Assembly: GCF_003173595.1 (NCBI RefSeq)
Contig: NZ_QGNZ01000001.1
Span: 744,001-808,000, forward strand
Source of the DNA: Pedobacter yonginensis
Lineage (GTDB): Bacteria > Bacteroidota > Bacteroidia > Sphingobacteriales > Sphingobacteriaceae
DNA length: 64,000 nucleotides
Direction: 5' to 3'
A program made the translations under genes and the position numbers. The notes beneath the pieces are model-generated. The model saw only the letters and a program-made list of their open reading frames with translations, did no database searches and was not told the origin of the DNA. Below, in pieces: positions 18,501 to 26,405 of the stretch; the stretch's first letter is position 1; each line of letters begins with the position of its first letter.

Positions 18501-19043
18501 GATACACAAGTGGATCAGGTTCGTAAGACTAACGGAAAGGAAGAAATAAGCAGAACAGATTATTTGCTCGACCCAACTTTGAATGTGGTAGTGCCAAGCA
18601 GGTCGAAGACAAATACAGGTTCGAACAATTCCTTGGAAGTGAGGATGAACTACGAAAAGTTTGACAAGCATGGCAATCTACTATCCAAAAGGGCAGAAAA
18701 TGGCATCAGTACCGTTTACATCTGGGGTTATAACGATCAGTATCCAGTGGCGCAAGTTGTCAGTGCAGATTATAACACAGCCATCAGTTATTTGAACCTT
18801 GCCATTTTAAAGAACCCGGCCAGTGATGCCCAGTTGCGAGAGGAGTTGAAAAAACTTTACATCAACCTTCCCAACGCCCAAATCAGCACCTACACCTACA
18901 AACCATTGGTTGGGATGACCTCCCAAACCGATACCAAGGGCATGACCACCTATTATGAGTACGATGCCTTCGGAAGGTTGAAATTTGTGAAGGACCAAAA
19001 CGGCAACATCGTAAAAAGCAATGATTACCACTATAAGAACTAA
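15525..19043 (+). CDS. Large secreted RHS/YD-repeat protein, component A
   Basis: 1172 residues with a signal peptide (residues 1-24). The N-terminal block PSVTFKSPEVSAFNK, then YTGVPNISIPLYEINI, YHAGGIRLSQDATWVGLGW and GGEISRKTRGIPDEYYY, is the start found in many Bacteroidota RHS proteins. The middle is Tyr- and Asn-rich beta sequence. The last 150 residues are YD repeats (KHGNLLSKRAENGISTVYIWG, then TKGMTTYYEYDAFGRLKFV). It has no RHS core or toxin tip, and the next RHS gene begins 10 bases downstream, so the two may build one shell in two pieces. The 86-base AT-rich gap upstream probably carries its own promoter. It is likely exported, then surface-bound or released. Confidence 0.85.
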   Translation: MTVHYRKSLLFLGLYLSWFASHGQGSGPSVTFKSPEVSAFNKSIETPVSMYTGVPNISIPLYEINIKGVSVPVTLDYHAGGIRLSQDATWVGLGWNLSYGGEISRKTRGIPDEYYYLYGGTNAPNSVNYFMQKPKLGLVPNSSVSDDRIDYINSAKRGGIDYMPDEFYYSALGYSGRFMFSQNRNKFLLYPKEDIDVSKYDGPSQTKLYSWNLKLPNGIAVNFGQEGCSKQQMSVMNLQTNVTNAWQIKSIKNTYNDTITYSYDQFNYRVYQLNGQQAVIGAASVDYSTNISNPLIYDSRIKVINFPGGRIEFSTLGRQDMPTERLDEINVYDNSNNNVKKIHFNYSYFYGEAFDIKNIANFYDEARNPSDYRYKRLRLDGISITASGLQPVNYTFDYYTLPQMPSKFSFAQDHWGYYNGIANASMYGMIPNLDPKIAGGDKRVKAEYAKLFALKSITYPEGGKKEFVYEGNTAGVWNAPKELLETYQDDNFLEKYEALSISSYSRSTSYPAPNETINGVRYFRKRFTVGGLGFTTQNNWSVNTNFGISTLEKDLPYLADNVDFKLERVNSDNSKTILRQFNTTSTSYPYNNAPARNGKDNYWVNLNAGTYEMTVAITYLNKPNSKPDNQPYNLSFFVRWRELNPLTNMINVGGLRIKEINAFNHDNVLVDKKTYSYVNPYANATIPNFTSGRLVSLPQYLQYQIGHLRDPYGVYKDYFNIKFSSNSIVPLESTSGSFAGYEYVKENHVDVANPANNLTSESRFSFVQPYFSQFYNFKTLGLTEPKEWARGKLLSKQYFKGNNLLKKEEYEYNFVSPYANNTENLEDYVESINTDLISFQSFSERYLQNPSDLPADFYDVTGADGINESCIYFYYGPFDNHVTTYGSRPDRNGNINRNTCDYTTAVPYFKLYTGFDKIKSKTTTYFDNPTTPVVQTENYEYGRAPIHYQLTKTTNNLSTGNQITNEIKYPLDLSLTGSEETGRLGLISSHQLDTQVDQVRKTNGKEEISRTDYLLDPTLNVVVPSRSKTNTGSNNSLEVRMNYEKFDKHGNLLSKRAENGISTVYIWGYNDQYPVAQVVSADYNTAISYLNLAILKNPASDAQLREELKKLYINLPNAQISTYTYKPLVGMTSQTDTKGMTTYYEYDAFGRLKFVKDQNGNIVKSNDYHYKN

Positions 19044-19053
19044 GCGCTCGATC

Positions 19054-22000
19054 ATGAACAGATACACAAAATTTTTATCCATATCGCTGGCACTCGTTGC
19101 CCAGCTCGGCACGGCACGTGCACAGAACCTTGTTTTGAATACCTATTTGGGGCAACCTACCATCACCGCAGGCAAAAGCGTAACCCTTACAGACGGATTT
19201 TATGCGCCTGCGGGGAGTACGCTGCGCATCTTTACCGGGACAAGCTATGTAAACTGCTTCCCCTTGAGTGCTGCGCTCAGTGCCAACCAGAACTACATCA
19301 TGAGCCGGGTGTTCAAGACCGCGGGCGTAAACAGTGGCAATATAGACAATGCAAGGAGCGCCTGCGAGGAGATGCGGACCATAGCCTATTTCGATGGGCT
19401 TGGGCGTCCCCTGCAAACCGTTTCGGTACAGGCCAGCCCAACGGGCAAGGACATCATCCAGCCCATGGCCTACGATGCCCTCGGCAGGGAGCGCTTCAAG
19501 TACCTGCCCTATAGCGAGGTGGGCAACAATGGCGCCTACCGTGCCGACGCACTGAGCATCGGCCAGCCCGCCTTTTACACCAGCACGGGCGATGTGGTAA
19601 AAACGCCGAAACCATTCTCAGAAACGGTGTTCGAGGCCAGCCCGCTCAATCGAGTGCTGCAGCAGGGTGCCCCGGGCATCATCTGGCAGCCCTCGATAGG
19701 CGTGGATACGGGCCATGTGGTGAGGACCGACTACGGAACCAATGCCACGGGCGAGGTCAGGCTCTGGACGGTGGGAACCAACGGCGCCTCCTCCCTTAAC
19801 GCCTTTTACCAACCCGGGAAGCTCTACAAAACGGTCATCAAGGATGAAAACTGGAAAACTGCGTACGGAAAGGCGGGAACCACCGAGGAGTTCAAGGACT
19901 TTGAGGGCAGGGTCGTGCTGAAGCGGACCTGGGAAACCGGCACCAAAAGCCTGAGTACCTACTATGTTTACGATGATTACGGAAACTTAAGCTACGTGCT
20001 TCCTCCAGCGGTAAATGAGAACGGGATCGCGGGCTATGCCAATCTGGCTTCCTTCATCGAGACAGATGAGGCCTTCCTGCGCTATATCTATGGTTACCAC
20101 TACGACAGCAGAAAGAGACTGATCGAGAAAAAGATTCCGGGCAAGGGCTGGGAATACATGGTGTACAACAAGCTCGATCAGGTAGTGCTGACACAGGATG
20201 CCAACCAGCAAACAAAGGGTCAGTGGCTGTTTACCAAATACGATGCACTGGGCAGAACGGTTTATTCGGGAATCTACAACAGCCCCGATGGGAGGGCCGC
20301 CCAGCAGGCAAAGGCAGACATCCAGACGGTGCTCTGGGAGCAGCGCAGCACAGATGGCATCGGCTATAGCAGCAGTGCCTTCCCGCAGACCGCCACAAGC
20401 AACCAAACCATCAGCTACTATGACGATTATGCCTTTCCGGGCAATACGCTGGGCGGTGCAGCTGCCGGGCAGATGGACGGGGCAAGGATAAAGGGACTGC
20501 CGACGGGTACCAAGATCACTACGCTAGGCACGGGCACCATGCTCCTCACCACGTTCTACTACGATGAAGAAGGGAGAACGGTGCAGACCCGCGCGGAGAA
20601 CCACCTTGGCGGAAGGGACATCACCGACAATACCTACAACTTTGCAGGCGAACTGACGGCAAGCCTGAGGACCCACACCCAGACCCTGAACGGAGCGGAG
20701 ACGAAGATAGCCAATCGCTACGAGTACGACCATGCGGGCAGGAAACTGGCCACCATGGAAAGCATCAACGGGCAGGATGAGGTTACCCTGAGCAAGCTGG
20801 ACTACAATGAGCTTGGCCAATTGAAGGGCAAGAACCTGCACGGTACCGATGGCACTACCTTTATGCAGAACACGGGCTTTGCCTACAACGAGCGTGGCTG
20901 GATGAAGGGCAGTACGAGCAAGGAATTCTCGATGGAACTGAGGTATGCAAATGGCACCCTGCCCCAGTACAATGGGAACATTGCCGACCAGAAATGGGGC
21001 GTAGGGGCAATAATGCCAAACACTTATACCTATACCTATGATGGATTGAACAGGCTCAAAAAGGGCATAAGCACGGGCATTGTAATGAGCGAGGAACTCA
21101 CCTACGATGTGATGGGCAACATCAACACCCTCAACCGAGACAACACTGGTGCCAACCAATACAGTTACACAGGCAATAGGCTGAACTCAGTAGCTGGAGT
21201 AACCGCACAGAACTACCAATACGATGCCAATGGGAACGCTACGCTGGATGGTAGGAACGGAATGGCACTCACCTACAACTACCTGAACCTGCCAGTAACG
21301 GCCAACAAGGCAGGCGTATCGGTAGCCTATACCTACGATGCCTCTGGCAAAAAACTCACCAAGAAATGCAATGGCGCAATAAGGCAGTATGTAGATGGGA
21401 TTGAGTACAACGGCAACACGATCGACATCATCCACACCGAGGAGGGAGTGGCGCAAAACAATAGCGGAAACTACAGTTACCATTACAACCTTACTGATCA
21501 CCTTGGAAATGTGCGATATACTTTCGATATTTACAACGGAGCCGTAAGAAGGCTTCAGGCAGATGATTACTATGCCTTTGGAAAGAGAGGATCGGTATCG
21601 CCAGTTGGATTAGACAACAAGTATCTGTACAATGGCAAAGAGGTACAGGATGAATTGGGCGAACAATACGATTACGGAGCTAGGTTTTATGACCCGATTA
21701 TTGGTAGATGGAATGTAGCGGATCCGTTGGCAGAGAAGATGAGGAGACATTCTCCATATAATTATGGTTTCAATAATCCGATAAGATTTGTCGATCCTGA
21801 TGGGATGGAGGGAACTGATTGGGTTAAAAAGAATGATAAATATATTTGGGATGATAGGGTTGTTGATCAAAAAACAGCAAAAGAATTTCAGGGTGATAAA
21901 GCACAATATGTAGGGAAATCAGCAGAAATAACTCCAAAGAAAGCGGATGGAACAGTGATGGGGGAAAGTATTAATCTGAATATAGATGGAACATTAACTA

Positions 22001-22527
22001 GAGATGGAATAACTTTAGAAAATAATTCAACTGAAGTTTTTACTAATGAAGCTGGCTCAACATTTATACCAAGACAGACAGATGGAAGTTTCTATGGCTT
22101 GTCTGTCAATGGCGCACTTGTGGGAGGATTTGGATTTGGTTTTGGAGTTGTTAATGACGCTACCAAAAATAGTACACCTTATTTTACTTTTAATGGGAAT
22201 ATTGGTTTTGGAGGAGGAATAGGTGTAGATATAGGTGCAATTAAACCAACCGGAGGTAATCAATTTGCTGTAGATGACTTTGCTGGAAATGGAGGAGCCT
22301 ATAATGTGGGCTTCAATACACCTATTGGAGGTGTAGGTGTAGGTACTGGAGGAAGTTTAGATTCACATACAGGAGGATTAAAAGCTATGAACCCTAATAA
22401 TTTTGGAAAAAACCAAAGAGGTTATACTACTGGTCAAGGTGGCTTTTCACCAAGTTTTATTGCGCCAAAAGGACCAGAACTGCAAGTAGGTGGGATGTAT
22501 AGCATTAGTAAAACTTGGGTATACTAA
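19054..22527 (+). CDS. Large secreted RHS protein with DUF6443, core and variable C-terminal tip, component B
   Basis: 1157 residues from ATG 19054, which gives a good signal peptide (MNRYTKFLSISLALVAQLG, then TARAQ); an upstream in-frame ATG at 19021 would overlap the previous gene. Domain order: a short GFYAPAGSTLRIF segment, DUF6443 (NYIMSRVFKTAG, TIAYFDGLGRPLQTV, YDALGRERFKYLPYS), then YD repeats and the RHS-associated core (YNLTDHLGNVRYTF, YLYNGKEVQDELGEQYDYG, ARFYDPIIGRWNVADPLAE, FVDPDGM) ending near residue 918. The last 240 residues are an unrelated Gly-rich tip (VNGALVGGFGFGFGVVND, GGAYNVGFNTPIGGVG) with no motif I know. Base composition drops sharply at the tip. RHS proteins wrap their tip and release it as a toxin. 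That function is inference here. Confidence 0.88.
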   Translation: MNRYTKFLSISLALVAQLGTARAQNLVLNTYLGQPTITAGKSVTLTDGFYAPAGSTLRIFTGTSYVNCFPLSAALSANQNYIMSRVFKTAGVNSGNIDNARSACEEMRTIAYFDGLGRPLQTVSVQASPTGKDIIQPMAYDALGRERFKYLPYSEVGNNGAYRADALSIGQPAFYTSTGDVVKTPKPFSETVFEASPLNRVLQQGAPGIIWQPSIGVDTGHVVRTDYGTNATGEVRLWTVGTNGASSLNAFYQPGKLYKTVIKDENWKTAYGKAGTTEEFKDFEGRVVLKRTWETGTKSLSTYYVYDDYGNLSYVLPPAVNENGIAGYANLASFIETDEAFLRYIYGYHYDSRKRLIEKKIPGKGWEYMVYNKLDQVVLTQDANQQTKGQWLFTKYDALGRTVYSGIYNSPDGRAAQQAKADIQTVLWEQRSTDGIGYSSSAFPQTATSNQTISYYDDYAFPGNTLGGAAAGQMDGARIKGLPTGTKITTLGTGTMLLTTFYYDEEGRTVQTRAENHLGGRDITDNTYNFAGELTASLRTHTQTLNGAETKIANRYEYDHAGRKLATMESINGQDEVTLSKLDYNELGQLKGKNLHGTDGTTFMQNTGFAYNERGWMKGSTSKEFSMELRYANGTLPQYNGNIADQKWGVGAIMPNTYTYTYDGLNRLKKGISTGIVMSEELTYDVMGNINTLNRDNTGANQYSYTGNRLNSVAGVTAQNYQYDANGNATLDGRNGMALTYNYLNLPVTANKAGVSVAYTYDASGKKLTKKCNGAIRQYVDGIEYNGNTIDIIHTEEGVAQNNSGNYSYHYNLTDHLGNVRYTFDIYNGAVRRLQADDYYAFGKRGSVSPVGLDNKYLYNGKEVQDELGEQYDYGARFYDPIIGRWNVADPLAEKMRRHSPYNYGFNNPIRFVDPDGMEGTDWVKKNDKYIWDDRVVDQKTAKEFQGDKAQYVGKSAEITPKKADGTVMGESINLNIDGTLTRDGITLENNSTEVFTNEAGSTFIPRQTDGSFYGLSVNGALVGGFGFGFGVVNDATKNSTPYFTFNGNIGFGGGIGVDIGAIKPTGGNQFAVDDFAGNGGAYNVGFNTPIGGVGVGTGGSLDSHTGGLKAMNPNNFGKNQRGYTTGQGGFSPSFIAPKGPELQVGGMYSISKTWVY

Positions 22528-22545
22528 TTTGTAATTGTTGTGCGT

Positions 22546-22920
22546 ATGAAAAAACTTGATAAATATATTCTCTATTTTATTTTTTATATCCCTCTTATTT
22601 TACTTTTTGGCTATTTTTTTTATCAGGTCTGTTTTGGTGAAAGAAGAGAAGAACTAATAATAGATCGTGATTTAAATGAGGGTTTTAATGGAAATGTAGA
22701 TTCGTTATATCAAGACAAGCGAAACCACAATGTTAAAATATGTATAATATCCAACGGATACAGATATGAAATACCTCCACTGTGGGAATCAAAAATTGAA
22801 AAAGGGGATTCTTTAATTAAAAAGAGAGGCTCACTTAAACTCTCTATATATAAAAGAAACAAGAAGAATATAACTTTAGATTATCAGGATATTTATAAGA
22901 GGAGTTTAATCTCTCCCTGA
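22546..22920 (+). CDS. Small membrane-anchored protein, candidate immunity protein for the RHS tip
   Basis: 124 residues from ATG 22546; a GTG two codons upstream is possible. It has one N-terminal membrane helix (YILYFIFYIPLILLFGYFF), then a basic and acidic soluble part (KRNHNVKICIISNGYRYEI). It starts 18 bases after the RHS stop and shares the low G+C content of the RHS tip. I do not recognise a family. Position directly behind a variable RHS tip is the only hint of an immunity role. Confidence 0.6.
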   Translation: MKKLDKYILYFIFYIPLILLFGYFFYQVCFGERREELIIDRDLNEGFNGNVDSLYQDKRNHNVKICIISNGYRYEIPPLWESKIEKGDSLIKKRGSLKLSIYKRNKKNITLDYQDIYKRSLISP

Positions 22921-22958
22921 TAACGACTTAGCTTGTTCCAGATGTTCAAGATGTTCCC

Positions 22959-23005
22959 CAGCTGGCGCACGCGTGTCGCGTGTGCGAAATGAATAGAATT
23001 ACCCC
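22959..23005 (+). repeat. RHS-cassette boundary element, copy A (truncated)
   Basis: The sequence starts CAGCTGGCGCACGCG, includes an imperfect GC-rich dyad (GCGCACGCG, TGT, CGCGTGTGCG) and continues GAAATGAATAGAATTACC. It matches copies B (23440) and C (25237) almost base for base over this stretch, then diverges. The terminator half present in B and C is missing here, so copy A is truncated or a recombination junction. Confidence 0.85.
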
Positions 23006-23183
23006 AAAAGTCAACATAGCTACGTTCTCAAAACTGGTGAAAGGGACCTTTGTGGCAAGGCTATCTGGAAAAACAAGAGGACTAGCTGTTAAGGCGTTAA
23101 ATAAAACAATACTGCCAGTCACTTCCAAAACAATTGTCAGTAAAAGTGTCACAGTTGCAAAAAAACTCAAGGAAGCAAATTAA
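22989..23183 (+). CDS. Short basic ORF following boundary element A, possible RHS-tip remnant
   Basis: 64 residues from ATG 22989, which lies inside the boundary element. The sequence is basic with many Lys, Thr and Val (KLVKGTFVARLSGKTRG, SKTIVSKSVTVAKKLKEAN). No homology is evident. It ends 13 bases before the next small gene, which looks like a candidate immunity gene. I read it as the surviving end of a displaced RHS tip that may use the element's ATG, but translation is uncertain. Confidence 0.35.
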   Translation: MNRITPKVNIATFSKLVKGTFVARLSGKTRGLAVKALNKTILPVTSKTIVSKSVTVAKKLKEAN

Positions 23184-23196
23184 ATATTAAATACAA

Positions 23197-23430
23197 ATGG
23201 GGGTTTTATTTGATTTTTTATCTATTTTAATCGGTAGATGGATACTTGGAGGTATCGGTTATTGGACAAGGAAGGGCTACTTTTTTATTTCAAGAACTAT
23301 TTCTAAACCGGATAAAACTAAAAGAAAATCCGATTTAGACGAAGTGATTGATATTGAAGATTTTAGTAATAGAATTATTGGTATTGTGGTAATTTTCTTA
23401 GTTATCGCTTTAGCAGATATTTTTTTCTGA
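23197..23430 (+). CDS. Small two-helix membrane protein, candidate orphan immunity gene
   Basis: 77 residues. It has an N-terminal amphipathic or hydrophobic segment (LFDFLSILIGRWILGGIGYW), a basic loop (KPDKTKRKSDLDEVIDIED) and a C-terminal helix (IIGIVVIFLVIALADIFF). It ends 9 bases before boundary element B. Being enclosed between elements A and B, with a preceding fragment resembling a toxin end, suggests an orphan immunity gene. No known family is recognised. Confidence 0.5.
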   Translation: MGVLFDFLSILIGRWILGGIGYWTRKGYFFISRTISKPDKTKRKSDLDEVIDIEDFSNRIIGIVVIFLVIALADIFF

Positions 23431-23439
23431 AGTAGCCCT

Positions 23440-23592
23440 CAGCTGGCGCACGCGGGTCGCGTGTGCGAAATAAATAGAATTACCACAAGCCCAACGATGT
23501 AAAAAATCGTTGGGCTTTTTTAGTCCAAGTTTAAGGTGTTTTAGTATTTTCGAAATAAGTCAAATACTAGTCTCAAAAACGGTATGCCCCCC
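23440..23592 (+). repeat. RHS-cassette boundary element, copy B, with terminator
   Basis: CAGCTGGCGCACGCG with the GC-rich dyad is followed by GAAATAAATAGAATTACC, then a strong hairpin AGCCCAACGAT (23488-23498) pairing with 23506-23516 and a T run. About 70 further bases are shared with copy C (TTTAGTATTTTCGA, then AGTCAAATAC). The match stops where an RHS core fragment begins. The terminator would end transcription of the upstream immunity gene and insulate the next, silent cassette. Confidence 0.88.
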
Positions 23593-24959
23593 AGCTGACC
23601 CGCGAAGGCTTTGGCACAAACAATTATACTTGCTATGAGGGGAACAAGCTTAAGGAAATAAAGGGCTTTACCAACAGTCCGTACACCTATGATGTAAACG
23701 GAAACCTCAAAACAGACAGCCAGAAAGGAATCACTTTAGAGTATAATTACCTCAACCTTCCAAGCCAAGTTACCGGAAGCCAGGGCATATCCTATACTTA
23801 CGATGCTACGGGAAAGAAGCTCAAAAAGGTGTCCGCTGCTGGAACGGTTGATTATGTGGATGGCATCCAATACAAGACCGGAAACATAATAGACTTTGTG
23901 CAGACTGAAGAGGGCATTGCAAGAAACAGCAACGGCAACTACACCTACGAATACAACCTAAGCGACCATCTAGGCAATGTGAGGGCAACATTTTACAAAA
24001 ACCCGAACACACAGTTATTGGAAGTTTTACAGCGAGACAATTATTATGCTTTTGGGCTTAGAAAATCTGCCGTTTTTGGAAATAATAAATATCTTTACAA
24101 TGGAAAAGAGATTCAGGAGGAGTTAGGAGAGTATGATTACGGTGCAAGATTTTATGACCCGGTTATCGGTAGGTGGAATGTGGTGGATCCGCTTGCTGAG
24201 AAGTATAACTCGCACTCTCCATATAATTATGGTTTGAATGATCCCGTTGGAAAATTGGATCCCAATGGCATGTGGGTAGAGACAGCTAAAGGGTATACCA
24301 CCAGTAACGCTGAAGAAATAGCGGCATTCTTGGGCAAAAGTAGTGCACCACAGAATGAAGAACAGGAAAAAGACCCACCTAAGAAGAAAAAAGACAGCTA
24401 CACTTCATCTTTTTATAAGCAATTAATAGCCTCTGACCCTTTTAGTAATGGCAATATTGGCGCAACTTGGGAACGATGGTTAAGTTCAGAATCTACGTTA
24501 GGAACTGATTTACTTAATGGCCTATCTCAAACCATGCTAAATGTCGGTAGCCTTTTTTGGACGGAAACTTATGTAGGCCAATATAACGACACAAAAGCTT
24601 ATCTTGCTATGTCCCCAGAAGATAGAGCCAAGGTTGATGCAAAATATTTAAACAGTTTTATCGAAGGAGCTGCCACTTATGCGCCATTAGCGTATGCCGG
24701 TGGTGAATTACTAAATGCTAAACACATTACTCAACTTCAATCAAGCGATTTTATCAGAACTGGAAATACTGTAATTTCAAATCAATTAGTTGAGGGAAAA
24801 GGAGCTCTAGGTTCTAGAGTCGTCAAAGCAGTAAAAGGTGGTGGATATAATAGAAAAACAGGTGCATCATTACCTTACCACTTTCATGTCCATATGTACA
24901 ATTGGGGAAAACCTAATTTATGGTTTAAAGAAACACCAATATTAAAAATTAAAAAATAA
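23571..24959 (+). pseudogene. Headless RHS core plus toxin-like tip (orphan cassette 2)
   Basis: The frame is open from 23571, but RHS-like sequence enters without a start, signal peptide or shell: the first recognisable residues are LTREGFGTNNYTCYEGNK, then YTYDVNGNLKTDSQKG. A GTG at 23829 could only give a 376-residue fragment. The RHS core is intact (YNLSDHLGNVRATFY, YLYNGKEIQEELGEYDYG, ARFYDPVIGRWNVVDPLAE, LDPNGM, ending near 24273). A tip of about 228 residues follows: Lys-rich linker, helical middle (SFIEGAATYAPLAYAGGEL) and the end LPYHFHVHMYNWGKPNLW. The HxHxH block suggests a metal-binding or nuclease-type active site, which is inference. Its partner gene starts 1 base after the stop. 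It is probably silent unless recombined onto a full RHS gene. Confidence 0.8.
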
Positions 24960-24960
24960 G

Positions 24961-25221
24961 ATGTATTACATAAAGATTACTTCTGAGGATATTGATCTAA
25001 GTAAATTTGGATCTATTGATTACATCTATTTGGAACTCGACGGTGATGGATTTCCTGTTCGAGAGATAGGTTTCAACAAAAATAATGACCTAGTCCATAA
25101 ACACCCAAGTGCAAATTATAAATATGGCACATATGGTATTTTCGATATGAGTTCCTTCGATTTAGGAAATTTGGAGTCAGAATTAACTGCAGAAAATTTC
25201 GAAAAGATATGGAATAAATAG
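24961..25221 (+). CDS. Small acidic protein, candidate immunity protein for cassette 2
   Basis: 86 residues, no signal or membrane segment, so cytoplasmic. It starts 1 base after the orphan tip stop. The pattern YIYLELDGDGFPVREIGF, then EFEKIW-like SELTAENFEKIWNK at the C-terminus, resembles the DUF6881-type small proteins often found behind polymorphic toxins; this is a tentative match by eye. The close coupling to the tip is the strongest argument for an immunity role. Confidence 0.6.
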   Translation: MYYIKITSEDIDLSKFGSIDYIYLELDGDGFPVREIGFNKNNDLVHKHPSANYKYGTYGIFDMSSFDLGNLESELTAENFEKIWNK

Positions 25222-25236
25222 TTTTAAGCTGATCCT

Positions 25237-25388
25237 CAGCTGGCGCACGCGTGTCGCGTGTGAGAAATGAATAGAATTAACACAAGCCCAACGATGTAAA
25301 AATTGTTGGGCTTTTTTAAGTTAAGTTTAATTGGTTTAGTATTTTCGAGTTAAGTCAAATACCAGACTCAAAAAAGTTATAGCCCCGC
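25237..25388 (+). repeat. RHS-cassette boundary element, copy C, with terminator
   Basis: It has the same order as copy B: CAGCTGGCGCACGCG, the dyad CGCACGCG-TGT-CGCGTGTG, AATGAATAGAATTA, then hairpin AGCCCAACGAT/ATTGTTGGGCT (one G-T pair) with a T run (about 25285-25317). Shared TTTAGTATTTTCGA and AGTCAAATAC follow. The similarity to B runs about 150 bases and stops at the next RHS core fragment. It begins 15 bases after the candidate immunity gene stop. Confidence 0.88.
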
Positions 25389-25396
25389 AACGGGCA

Positions 25397-25981
25397 GTGG
25401 TGGGCGTATCGGTGTCCTATAACTACGATGATTCGGGCAGAAAACTCACCAAGAACAGCAATTGCACAATAAGGCAGTATGTAGATGGGATTGAGTACAA
25501 CGGCAACACGATCGATATCATCCACACCGAGGAGGGGGTGGCGCAAAACAATAGCGGAAACTACAGTTACCACTACAACCTTACAGATCACCTTGGAAAT
25601 GTGCGATATACTTTCGATATTTACAACGGAGCGGTAAGAAGGCTTCAGGCAGATGATTATTATGCCTTTGGAAAGAAAAGGTCGGTATCACCAGTAGGCT
25701 TGGACAACAAATACCTGTACAACGGCAAAGAGGTACAGGATGAGCTTGGTGAACAGTATGATTACGGTGCAAGATTCTATGACCCCATTATTGTGCGTTT
25801 CAGTACGATAGATTCGCTTTCTGAGAAATCTAATCCTCAATCAGGATGCAGTTATGTTGCTAACAATCCGATTTTACTAAATGACTCCGCCCAACGTTCC
25901 AGGATATACTGCTCCGAAGAGTTGGCAAAGACAAGTACTAACTCGGCGTGGAAAAGGATGGATTTTTTATATTCGTGCTGA
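25397..25981 (+). pseudogene. Headless RHS core fragment with broken tip (orphan cassette 3)
   Basis: It carries the RHS core nearly identical to the core of the complete protein at 21304-21700 (RQYVDGIEYNGNTIDII, YNLTDHLGNVRYTFDIYNG, YLYNGKEVQDELGEQYDYG). The DNA is also almost identical. After ARFYDPII the sequence diverges (VRFSTIDSLSEKSNPQ, SYVANNPILLNDSAQ) and the expected DPxGM boundary is lost. The remaining 25 residues look random, and a different frame is open across the same stretch from 25881. No start codon, signal or shell is present. It is a decayed cassette or a donor of core sequence. Confidence 0.75.
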
Positions 25982-26060
25982 ACTTCTGGTTACAAATAGC
26001 CCGGAATTATTTATCAATCATAGTAAGAAACAATCGCAAAGTCTTTCCAATAACCACGTT

Positions 26061-26405
26061 ATGGGTAAAACAATCAAATTTTTTATTTCCATTCGGCATT
26101 TTTTCTTGCCGCTTATTTCGCTAATTCTTTTATGGGCATTCCTTTACGTATTGGCAATCCCTCTAACATACTGGGGATTATATGGCGAGGGGGCAGAGTC
26201 TGAAAGGATTGAAAGTTTGCCAATCCATGAATTCATTCTAAATTGGGCAGCTCTAATTTTAGTTATGCTAACTGGTTCTGGCCTGTTGATTTTCAATGCA
26301 CTTAGAAAAAATTTAAGGTATGCCAAACCTTATTTACTAGCAATGATGGTTGTTATTTTAATCCATATTTTTCGATTTGAGATTGATCAACTGCTATTTG
26401 ATTAA
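26061..26405 (+). CDS. Small three-helix membrane protein behind cassette 3
   Basis: 114 residues from ATG 26061. A longer in-frame opening back to 25881 crosses decayed RHS sequence and is not a believable start. Three membrane helices are visible: FLPLISLILLWAFLYVLAI, FILNWAALILVMLTGSGLL and AKPYLLAMMVVILIHIF. No family is recognised. It could be a membrane immunity protein left behind by a lost tip, or an unrelated gene that marks the end of the array. DNA beyond it (26406-26683) shows no boundary element. Confidence 0.55.
   Translation: MGKTIKFFISIRHFFLPLISLILLWAFLYVLAIPLTYWGLYGEGAESERIESLPIHEFILNWAALILVMLTGSGLLIFNALRKNLRYAKPYLLAMMVVILIHIFRFEIDQLLFD

Noticed and set aside
19021..19053. 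Earlier ATG of the second RHS gene at 19021
   Set aside because: It overlaps the previous gene by 23 bases and puts basic residues before an otherwise normal signal peptide at 19054.
19075..21501. Several long minus-strand frames (up to 211 codons) opposite the RHS gene
   Set aside because: They lie opposite GC-rich YD repeats and have Val/His/Ile-rich translations without any domain. The plus strand has a clear RHS product.
22959..25388. Boundary elements as insertion-sequence ends
   Set aside because: No transposase frame, no inverted pairing of copies (all three are in the same orientation) and no target duplication visible.
25881..26060. Upstream extension of the three-helix protein to an ATG at 25881
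   Set aside because: It crosses the decayed RHS tip in another frame. ATG 26061 gives a clean membrane protein start.
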